Source of the DNA: Gnetum montanum
Taxonomy: Eukaryota; Streptophyta; Gnetopsida; Gnetales; Gnetaceae
Length of the DNA: 63,630 nucleotides
NCBI GenBank assembly: GCA_015680685.1
Contig: MNCI01027303.1
Location: 157,649-221,278, forward strand
Direction: 5' to 3'
Positions 22,701 through 34,700 of the stretch are shown here, in pieces (within the stretch, counting starts at the first letter, position 1; the number at the start of each line of letters is the position of its first letter). A program made the translations under genes and the position numbers. Below the pieces are notes generated by a model. The model searched no databases. It was not told the DNA's origin and worked only from the letters and a program-made list of their open reading frames with translations.

Positions 22701-25700
22701 AGACTTTTGGCCTAATTATGGTGGCAATACTGAATTGCCTCTAAGGACTTAGTGCTGAAGGAAGATAACCCTATGAATTCTAAAGAGCATGATCCCAAAC
22801 CATAGTAGTTTCAATACATTTTTTTTTTCAAATCCATAACTCAGCATTGCCTGCTAGAATCAAACTTGTGACCTAAGTTTTCCATTCCAAGGTTCTTACC
22901 ACTAAGCTAATATACATTTGATGTTTCCTATGACATTTTGGTATATGATGTCATAACAACATAAAGTCAACAATGAAGTGTTAGCCCAGTTGTAAGACTA
23001 CTGATTTGGAAATTCCAAGTTATAGGTTTGATTCCAATGCCTAGCACTGAGTTATAAAGTTCTACTTAAGTTCTATGAAGGTTTTGTGTTGACTATAGTG
23101 CAAAGCTATACACTCTTTCAATTTTTTTGCTTAAGTATGCAATTCAAATCACATTCATAGTCTCCTTTTATTTTATCATTCATCTTATATAGAATGACCC
23201 AGCGTTCCAAAGGTGGAGGCTCTATATGTTGAATGGAAGAAGAAATTTATACAACTAATAGCTAAAAAATTGAAACATGGATCTTTATGGCACCAGACCA
23301 ATGCTTTAACCCCAAAAAGCTCATACATCCAATACATTATTTTAGGAGGACATGAAGGTGCCTATGACTCAAACTTGCAACCTCTAACATGCATAATACT
23401 TATATGACAATGAAAAATCCAAAGCATCTGGCTTGCATTCTATGAGTCACAGGTTCAATCCCAATAGGTTGCTGCTAAGATATACAAGCATCATGTAAAA
23501 GATTATTAAACCAAACTGGTCCAATAAATCTATAAATATGAACACATGTGAGTAATGGCTATTAAGAGACCATTTCAATGTCCCAATAAGGGGAAAAACA
23601 CAATAAAAGAAAATAAAGTAAATATCTATCAGTTGTTTTCAAACATAAAAATATTTTCATGCAACAAATTCTTCCATCAAGATACTTACCAACCAACAAA
23701 AAAACGCAAATAATACATTTTAATGTTTTAGAAGCTAAAATGAAAATAATACAATAATAGAAATAAAGAGATCATAAAATAGAATTTTAAATAAACCAAA
23801 ACGTGAAGTTTAATTTTTTATGTTGTATTATTGCTTAACTTTTCCTCTTTTACTTTCTTTTTATTTCTAACAAAAATTACCCCTGAACCATTGTACTTTT
23901 TGTCTTTTCACAAATAAATTTCACATTTTCATCTATTGTAATTGAATTTTGCAAAAAAAAATTATCCTTGTTATAATGTATATTTAACCTCTCTAATAAA
24001 TATCCGGCTGATATATTGAACTTTTAATTATAACATGCAATAATCATATGAAAAAACTAAACTCACTTGCTTTGGAGATATATCTACTCCTGCTATCTTA
24101 TCTTTAAAATCCTGTATATGTTCGTTCAAAAATTCATAAGAACGGCTATTACTGTTTTACTAAGAAGCAATCGATGAATAATAAATTCTAACTATTTGAT
24201 ATATTATATATAATTATTATATATTAACAAAAAACTGTATAACTACTTGCACTTGCATTCTATAAATATGTTTCACTAAACAAAAAAAATTACTTACAAT
24301 TGGTTGAATGTCAATATGATCCTTTGCCATGGTAGATGACAAATATCTTCCATTTCTGCCTATCTTTATATCCGTTTTCCATTGTGCCATTTTCTCCTTC
24401 AGCTTCATTGCAAGACCATTTTTTCCATTTTCATCCTGATTTATCCTCTCATGATTTGTTTTCACCTCTGATAATGCCTCTTCAGCAGCTGAGTCCTTAT
24501 TCCCATTGAAATGTCCCTCAAATAAATCTTCTATTGAACTATCAGCAGGTGTATCACTGAATTTACCTAATTCCACTTCAGATGTAAATGCTTTTCTACC
24601 CTGCAACGATTTAAAAATATTCAAAGGTTATAAAGAATAATGGTTTGGTAACAACATGAAAAAATCAACAGGATACAAATAATAACAAACAAAAATAATA
24701 ATAAAATAACATGACAAAATGAAAAAGACAGTCCATGTAGAAATCTGTCTTAAATTGAAAAGAAATGTAAAACATAATATTATAAAAGTAGCTGTACAAT
24801 TACTATCAGCATCCTTAAATCAATCTTATGCTATTAAGCATTATATGCTAAAATGAAGACTGCATCGTATTTTAGAATTTTTGTTTCCATCACGAAGATG
24901 CTTCTGTGTTTTCCTTCTATGTTGTTTTCTAAAATACAATTTAAATATCCATTATTTTAATACAAATTTGATAGAAACATTTTGATATCTGGAGAGTTTG
25001 TTGGCCATCTAGAGTTGCAAAGAATTCCTAAGTCACCCAATATTGATTTGCATCATGGTTCAAATATCTGCATAAAATTGTCACCATGATGCATCAAATA
25101 TTTGACGATAAGCAATTTAACTAATGCTAGAGTTTAATGGGTTAAACCTATAGTTAAGGGGGGAATAACAAAAATCATGGAGAAAGAATGTATTGTGTGT
25201 AACAGGATTGTCATGCAAGTCTTTGAAACTAGCAAGAATCAAATAGTTGCAAGTTGAAGTTAGGAATGGAATGCCACCATAACAATGATAATTTCAATTT
25301 TTACCATCTTTGAAACATTTCTGTACCAGGTTGTTCTCATTTTTTACATGGTTAAAAAATTGAACCCAAAGTAGATAGCATTTTTCTTGACAGACTTAAT
25401 GTAAAATCATACTGCATCTCAACAGTAACTCACAACATCAAACTAATAAATTATAGGACAACAGTCATAAGTCTTACTACATTGAACTCAAGAGATCATG
25501 CCAAATTATTATGTATGTAGGCATGCGATGTGCCTAGGTGATATAACATTTACCTATCACCTGGTTGCCAGAAACAAATCTAGTGCAATATCTCCAAGAT
25601 GGTAATTAAATTTTTCATATATTTATGAGTTGTAATATCAATAAGCTTTAGCAACTCGTTAAGACATGATTTGTCAGACACAAGTGCAATTCCCATAGAT

Positions 25701-28700
25701 GCTTAGGTATAGTGTTGTCTTATAAAATATTGTTGAAATACTGCAATCAAACATCCAAATTAATTTTTTAACAGTGAAAAACCAAGAGAGAAATCAAATA
25801 AGTGCAAAGTGAAAAATAAAATACCGATACACGGAATGAGATGTATAATATGTTTTATGAGGAGAGAACAGTACTGTTTCATACATGTGAATGCGAGGTA
25901 CCATTCGAATTCAATGCATTTGACTTTCTTTCTTGGTCCTCGTGTCTTTCATTAAAAGCAGACTGCTCAGCAATCATCTCTGCATTTTCTACATCCTGAC
26001 TACTTGTAGATCTATCCTTAAATTGAAAAGAATCTGCAAATGATTTGAAACCAAAATTTGTCTCTCAATGTTATCACAACCATGTTAATAAACTTCTTAA
26101 AAGTTTAAAAATGATAACTATGCACATATAACACCCACGATTATTTGCTGACTCCTCACTAGGAACTGTTGCATGTTCAGCTGAAGCCAAAGGTACAGCC
26201 ATTTCTGAAATAGAAAATGTCAACTCCTGATTTGAAGACTCCTGGTCTTTCAATGGAGCCAAGGTGGAATCAGGATTGACAAGCTCCGAAGAAACATTAG
26301 AATCCTCACTTGTATGTCTTCCATCATGTTTCACTTCAAATCCATCAGAAACTTGTGGTTGAGAATCATCCCTCTGTAGTATACAAAATACTTTTATTTG
26401 CTAAAAAGTTCAAGTCTGTGGCTTGCCATGCAACAAATAAGCTACACAATATTGTTATTACAAAAGTTCACCAAATAAAAAAGTTTCTTTATTAGTCAAA
26501 ATTTTGTTTTCCAAGAGGGTAGGAACATACATATTCAACACCCAAATGAATATTCTGCAAGTTCCCCCCACTTGAACTTGATTCTATATCTTCACCTGTT
26601 CTCTCAACAACAGTTGATACATCCTGAGGTATAATCCTGCAACAAATGTCGACAACAAATGAACATCAACACAGAGTGGCAAATCTGACTACCAAAACAA
26701 TTAACCATATGCAGCATACAATATTGATTAACAAGAAATTCAATGGGTATCATACCATAAATGATTAACCAGCTAGTTTTACCTTATTCGACCACTATTT
26801 TTAAGTGACGAATGCAGGACACGCCTTGAATTTTGAATCCACGGGTGCTTCAATAAAGTCTTTGCATCAGGCCTTAATTGTGCATCCTGCACAATTCAAA
26901 GTGTTGTAAAGCATGCAGTACCAACAAGTAGTGGCAGCTTCATCATGGAAACACTAATGAAATTACAAGATGCATATACCACTATCAAACTTTCAATATT
27001 ACCTTTCGAAAGCACTGATGTAAAAAGTCTTTTAGTCCAGGTGACAGATGCTCAGGTATAGGAGGATGTTCATCCTGGAAAACCATAAGTCAACATAGAT
27101 AGAAAATCAATTTTTAAAAAAATACATAAATATCTTTGGAAAAATGAAGACAAATACATTAATTGTTGTATTTCCTTTTATGTTGCATTTGATGTGGGGA
27201 CGTGTTTTATCCCACATGTATTAGGATTGGCGGTTACAATCATTAATGGTGGCGGTTACAATTATCAATGATGATGGTTACAATCATTAATGGTGGCGGT
27301 TATAATCATTAATGATAACGGTTACGATCATTAATGTTGGTGTTTTATCCCACATGTATTAGGATTGGGGTTTGGTCCTCATGTTTCTTCATAAATAGAA
27401 GGCTTGGGGTAGCCTTTCATTATGTGTGCTTCAAAGTGAAAGCATTGTATCAAGGTTTTACCTTGGAGACGTGAGTCTTGTTGGTGTTGATCTGAGATCT
27501 GTTGGAATAACAAATTGTGTGTTTGAAAAGTTGCAAGGACGGCTTGTGTCCTTAAGATTTGAGAAGAATAAAAGGCAGATCAACATTGTTGTGGAAGTAG
27601 GGTAAAAGGGGCCCGAACCACGTAACTCTCTGTGTTCTTGTGCTATTTCCTTTTACTGTTTTCATTCTGCTTTCATTCTGTTATCACAGCAAATGTTTGC
27701 TAGAGTTTGGAATGTTTTGAGAGTGGTTTATAGTGTTTCTTACAGTGCAATATTTTGCCTCTAATGATTTATTCAGATCTGTAGGGTTTTTTAATAATTT
27801 CTCTAGAGCATTTGTAGTGTGTTTTCAGATCTGATTATAACAATATCTGTGTACAAGTTTCCATTAAGAAAATATTTTCATATGATCATGATAGTGTTAA
27901 ACATAAGTATGCATTATTCTATTTTCAGGTAAATTGCCTTAATAATTTATAGCATACAAAAATAGATGTTGTAAACACAAAACAGTTTATTTCCTAATAT
28001 ATTCAGCAGATTAAATACAGAAACTAAATGATATTATCACCAGAGATTAAAAGGTCATAAAATGTTATAGACTTCAAACATGCATCAACTTTTAAAAAAA
28101 AAATCACCTGTACTATTCGGAAAAGAGCTGGCATTGGTTGAAGGTCATAGTAAGGTGGGAAACATGTCAGTAGTTCAATAACAGTGCAACCTACACTCCA
28201 TATATCAGATGCTGCACTAACACCAGACATCTCAATCACCTGAAATTTATAAGCCATTAAACTTTGAATTTATAGTACTTAAATAAGCATAGTATGCAGA
28301 GCTGCATTAGCCTATGACTTGTTACATAGGGTACTTGAGCCCCTAAAAAGAATACGTATAATATTGGTACTTGTGCCTCAATCATAACTCAAACTGACAA
28401 CTTATTGGTTTGATAAGCTAATGAATCACCAAATGAGCCACCAATTCATTGACCAAGCACTCAAAACAGTCGAATGTTATAAGTGTAGGAACTATAGAGC
28501 TTAAAACTTAGACCTTGCTTAAAATCTTGCGGCTGTTGTGTGCTTAAATAGACATGAGGTTCAGAACTGATTTTAGCATATGATTTGTTAAATTTTTAGT
28601 GCTACAAACTGAGAACCATTTACTGTGATATATTCAGACGTTGTTTCAGACACTGCAATGGTGAGAACTTTACTATAGGAAGACCATATACTCTTTTCCT

Positions 28701-31700
28701 TTATGATTAACTGGGGCTTGGATATTTGTATCGGTAGGCGGTGTTTCAGGTAATTATTATTTTTGTAGGAATTTTCTACAGTTCTGCTTATTTAAAGGAC
28801 CAAACCTCAAATCAATGTCATAAAGCATTATATATCCATCAAAGGCTAAGCATGCAGTGATCCCAGCCTCTAGCAGTTTTCCTGGTGATTTCATTTTGTG
28901 TTAAATGTAAAGTTGTGGTGGACTATGGTTTTTCCCCAACCTCTATCTCTTTGTTTGTGCTTTCAATTCTAATTATATGGCTGATTAGTCATTGATATCA
29001 GGTTCCAACAATCCCAGAATCTTCTGGTTTTTTGGTGTGTTTATTTTGTACTAAATATTAAATTGTTGTGAGCTATGGTTTTACCCCAACCTCTATCTCT
29101 TTGCTGTGCTTTCATTTCCAACTTTATGTTCATAAATGTTATCAAGTTTCTATATATTCAAGTAATATCAAGTTAAGTCTCACACAAGTCCTACAACTTG
29201 TCCATGGCCTCCAATAGTTCCATTTTATAAGTTTCAATCCTTAAAGGTGATCCTAAATGTCTTCTCAAGTAAAAGCATGCAACTAATAACTAGATTTACA
29301 ATACAAGTATCTTGAAAACATCAATCTCTACAATATTTCTTTACATGACACTTCATTAATTGCTTCTCCATGCTCATGAAATCTAATTTCTCAATCAATT
29401 CATGTTGCTAAAACAGTAATCAACACAAATTTCTATAAAAAAGTTGGAGGGATAAAAAAATGCATTCCATTTTGTCATGTTACAAGTAATATATGCTAGA
29501 CCAATGATCACCAACTTAATAATTATTTAAAAAACATTAGGAAAATTACTTATTCTTTCTTGGAACATAATTTTCATAAACGTTGTCAAAAGATATACAT
29601 TCACCCTACTTGAAGGGAAATCAAAACTATTAAACTTGAGACTCGATATAATAATAACTGTTCTAATGAATATGCATGCCAAAGCTAATAGAACTGCTAA
29701 AATTCACAATACCTCAGGTGCCATCCAATAAGGGGTTCCTACAACAGAGTGTGTATTTACATCAGCTTCAGTCAACTTTGTGGCAACACCAAAATCAGCA
29801 AGTTTAACCAGCCCCTGGAAACAATATTGAATTATTTTAATATATAAAATAGATTACAACAAAAACACTTCCATAACACATAAATCTGAAAAAAGAACAC
29901 TGAAAAGAGTACAAAGTAAACAATGGTAATGAGTATTAATTCAAATTAAAAATAAATAAAACATCTAACAACATCCTTATTATAAGCACATTGAACATCA
30001 GTAAATCTTCCAGGTCGGGTAGAGTGCTGTCTCTGTCTATCTCATAATTGTATTTCAACAGTTGTAAAAGGTCTTCTTTATAAACATATGTTTGGGCATT
30101 TCATATTTTGAAATGATTCTCATAACAACTTATACATTACCTACATCGTTAAAAAAACTAACAATACAAGTTTTTTAAAAATAATTAAAAATCTAGATTT
30201 TTTATAACCAGTATTATAACAGATAATAAAATACAAATTGTTATATCATTTTTTTCCTTGGAAACTATATTGCAAGTAGTTTAACAAAGCATAAATTCAG
30301 TGAACCAAACTTGCACTCATACAGGAGAATATACCTCTTTTGTTGTCAAAATATTTGCACCTTTGATATCTCTATGAATAACACCTTGTTCATGAAGATA
30401 AACCAAACCCTCCAAAACCTGATGAATAGAATGAAATTTGTTTCCACATTCAATAAAAACGCACTCGAAAACATTAATATTAACACACATTCTTAACTTT
30501 TGCATAGAATCATAGAAACCTGTGCAATGTAAAATGCTACTAAAGATTCAGGGAAAGCTCCAAATTTATTTGGCTTAACAATGCTTGCAAGAGAACCATT
30601 TTCAACATATCTGCAATCAATTCAACCAGGGTAAGCATCAGCTAACAAACTTTCAGAACTGCTTCTCATCTAAAGCAACTAATCACTGACATGGTTGGAA
30701 AGCATGAAATTGAAAACCAATCATATTGTACATTTTTAACAGAAAATAAGATAACTTCATTAATAGTAAGGATGATGTTCATCCAACAATTTCTTGACAT
30801 ATCTTAGACATTAACCAGAGTAGATCACTAAAATCATAATATTTGTAAGCATATCTAATACAGAAACTTTGAAAGGGCTAACAATAACACTACATATACA
30901 GAAGTAACAATTATGCTGTAAATAGGTTTAATATTTCAAATTTGTTTCCAGAAAAAAAAATGTCTAATAAAAGGAACAGAAAGTCTCCAAATAATAAATG
31001 CAACCAATTTCAAAGTAAACTTAACAATACAGACCAAATTTGGTAAAACTAAACAAAACACATAAAAAATAGGCGAAGAGATGCAAAAGAGGTTGGAAGT
31101 TTTGTTGTCTCCTAATATCTCAATTGCTATGATCAACTTAGTTAGAGTACATATAACAGAAAGACATGTACCCAAAGGACTTCGGAATGTACAGAGATTT
31201 TTTCAAACAGGAGAAAATCTATGCACTGTACAATTCTTTTATATATGTATGTAGTTCAAAAACTAAACTGTTTAGAAAGAAAAAACAGATGGATTTTTTT
31301 ATTAATATATCTACATTAATGCCTAAGTTTTCGGCTGCTTCTTTTAGAATTCAGCTTCTAAATTGAATTCCCAAAGAACGGAAAATGGAATTCAGTTTAA
31401 ATAATAGAATTTCAATATGGCATTTTATTAAAACAGTTTACATTTCAATGTGCTATCATTCACATGCAGTTGTATATAATTACAGCATATGGCTCATTGG
31501 AATTAAAGATTATTGTTTCAGGCCTGACCATAATATTGTACCAACAGCTCGGTGGAAACTCAAAAGCTTATCAACTAATAGGTTATTAGTTTGAATTCCA
31601 CTTGTAGCATATGGTTAGCTTAAGTGAGTCAGTTAAGTTATACTATTTTGTGATTAGCTAATTTTATTTTTGGCAATTTGAAGGATTTATTTTAAAAACT

Positions 31701-34700
31701 GAAAGTGTGAATTTTAGTTCCAGAGGTTTTGGCTAAGTATTTTTTTTTTTTTCATTAGACTACAATATAACTTGCATGCTACAGGTCACAGATTCAATCT
31801 AAACAGGTTATACTAAAATATACAGGAACGGTGGAAAAGAAATAGTTCAACCTGAATACTGCTCAATAGATTCACAGGGTCCCATAAGCTCCACATGGAT
31901 ATGATAAAATGAATTACATATTGCTTTGTAGGTTGTTATTATAGTACACAGGACATAAGACAGGCTCAAAAGAACTTAGTGAGTCAGGTGCCAAAAAATT
32001 AATTGTGTAAATGTCACATGCAATAAAAAGACAAATATTGAATATCTTTGTTGTCATCTAAAAGATGTAGGGCCATCAAAAAACTTACTCAAGAATGATA
32101 TATAGATAAATCTTTGTTTTGATTGAACCACGGTACTGAACAATGTTTTTATGATTAAGGTTCTGCAAAATCCATAAAATATTTTTCTTAGAGCAATTAA
32201 TACCCATCAACATTTCAAGTTTTACAGAATTCAATGATGCAAATTAAAACTTGAGTATAAAACATCAATCCTATAAAGAAAAAATATACCCAACTATTGT
32301 AACTAAGAAGTAAAGTAACATTTAATCTTATCTGAGAAACAATCATCACCTTTAATAGATCAATCTCTTGCTGAAGGCACCACAGAATCAAACAGCAACA
32401 ATTTCAACATGTTTGGCATAAAGGACTCATCAGTATCAAACATTTAAGATAATACAAATGTACTGGACTTTAATTAAACAGTTTGCAAAATTAACATATA
32501 CATGATGTGCCCAGTATAAATAAATAAATACATAAAATTATCTGGGCATAGTGACTGCAACTGCACTAAAATCAATTACTTTCTTAACAGCCTACAAAAG
32601 ACACTCTGTACACAACATTAGCTACAATTAAATGGAGCATGTTGTTACTTCCGCTGGGTCAGCTGTTCAATTGTTTTGGTTGGGAATGATGTGTATCAAG
32701 AAGTTCTTCACATTAATTAATATGAAAGCATGTATAAAAGTTTGCATGTCATTGAACTTTTCAGGTAATTTGGTGTATAGCAATAAATGTTACCACCTCA
32801 TACAGTGTCTATACAAACTGTGAAGGTAGATATTCAACCCTAAAGTTTAAAATAGCTCAAACTTATTGAAAAATGAATGGGGATAGCTTCCTTTAGACAT
32901 GTGCCTTTGAAGGAAGTCAAAAATTAATGTGATCACTCGTATTTTGAAAGACCTTAACATCTATTGCATTCCTCTTATTTGGCCATGTAAAATTTAATAA
33001 TACACTCATTTTAAATTTTGTTGTTAATAGATCATGTATTTCTTAATAGGTTATCATCATCTTGGTGCCTTTATCCTATCTATGATGCACTGATGGTTAA
33101 GATAGGTGAAGGATTTGACAATGACATACTATGGCTAGCTATCTACCTGATGGCATAATTCCTAAATATATACTTTTACTATACCACAGGTAGCACATGT
33201 CTCAGCATATCCCTTGGAATTGAAGCTGTGGTTTGCAAACCACAAGCCACATGCTCTAACCAAATGAGTAATGCTTCACTGACCTATTTCTTTATTTGTA
33301 CTTGCTGAATATTAAATGCTAAATACAGTGGCCTAAATGTACCAAGTCATGAGTCAATCTATACTAATAGTATATTTCTCAGGTACGATAACAGTTAGCC
33401 CTTAGAAACCTCAAACCAAATCAAATGTTTCAATGCATGTAATCTACTGGCAATTATTTCATTTAAATTGCACCAAGGATACTTCATTTGAGTAAAATTT
33501 ATAATAATTTTATTTTAAAGAAACTGAAATTTTCCTTTTAAAAATTTAGGGCTAGGCATAACCATTAAGGCAATTTCTTTTCATCTTTAACAATGAATAA
33601 ACTATGATTTTTTTCTTCCTCAATGTTTTTTCAACTTAAACATGGAAGCTTCCTAAATTTCATTTTCTAATACATTTTTTGTTGCAAACAAATTTTCAAA
33701 ACTATGCCAAATTTGGGCTTAACTCTTAAACTACAATACCCAATCATCCAAAATAAAATTAAATTTAAAATGCACATATTAATCATGTGTAAAGCAAAAA
33801 GACATCATTATGAAACTGAACTATTGCATGACTACACTCAATTGATTAGATGAAGTATCCTCAACATAAAACTAGTTTAGCTGTGTACTTATGATATATT
33901 TCTATTATTTTACCAATAGTGTTTTTTATATTTTTCAAATTAAAAATTCTCAAATTGAGTCACTGATAATTGATTGTTCAAGGACAAATTCCAGGTTACA
34001 AAGTAGTCAGACTCTTGTAAATAATAATTCCCTGAAAAAGTTCATCTCTTATCACAGCGTTATGATGATAATTATTTATTTACCATGGCAAAGTCCAGCA
34101 AAAGAAAAAAAAACGTGACCAGGAGAGCTCCCCCTCACCATTACAACAATAAAATTATTTTACCGTGACAGAACAGAGAAGGAGTCTCCAGGATGGGGCT
34201 GGTAATAAATAACGGAAAGCAAAAAAGTTAAAAGATTCCTTACGTGTAAACCGCAAGTTTAATTTTAGACATTATTTACGTGACCTTGTATCTAATAATT
34301 CCTTTTTGGGTCCAAAAGTACTGTCTAATAGATCCTTCTTGGGTCCATGGATGTAATAAAATCTCCAGTTTCACTTTCACTATCATAATTCCCTAAAAGG
34401 CAATTTAATACTATAACAAAATAAAATGTACTCAAAACAGTTAATATCAACATATAGCAAAATCATGTTCAAGTCAAAAATAGGTCTTGGTGATAGAAAC
34501 CACTAATTGAAAATTCAATATCAGAACTAATGAAGGCTAATAGCTAAGATTCTGGAAGAACAATATGCTCCATTAACTAATAGTTCCCCTAAATAAAACA
34601 TGTTTTTCCACTTTCAAGTTCATATTATATTCTTTTATATTTATTTGGCGATATGCTTCTAGCTCTCCCTAATGGATATAATTTTGAAGTTAATAAAGGT

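Larger units (their letters stand above)
18795..22958 (+). mobile_element. LTR retrotransposon in intron 15, probably non-autonomous
   Basis: Two related terminal repeats face the same way: 5' LTR 18795-19200 and 3' LTR 22435-22958, both starting TGTCACATTCC and ending in ACA. A tggttttagagca string at 19203-19215 resembles the initiator-Met primer binding site. A purine-rich aaaaggttagagggtag lies just before the 3' LTR. The interior has no recognisable gag or pol, so it is either a heavily decayed Copia element or a non-autonomous LARD-like one. It carries an L1 tail on the minus strand (21625-22260) and a SINE in its 3' LTR. Together these explain over half of the 7317-nt intron 15. I did not find a convincing target-site duplication. 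Confidence 0.75.

Noticed and set aside
24112-24160. Earlier acceptor (cttag at about 24160) for M3KE1 exon 15
   Set aside because: It puts a stop codon at the very start of the exon in the only frame that joins exons 14 and 16.
26131-26139. Alternative donor for exon 12, a few bases downstream (GTGTTA)
   Set aside because: It breaks the phase needed by exon 13; gtgggt right after AATAATC keeps the frame.
33186-33287. Possible tRNA gene on the minus strand (good A box)
   Set aside because: No acceptor-stem pairing or proper anticodon arm is visible, and the B box is imperfect. It fits a SINE head better.
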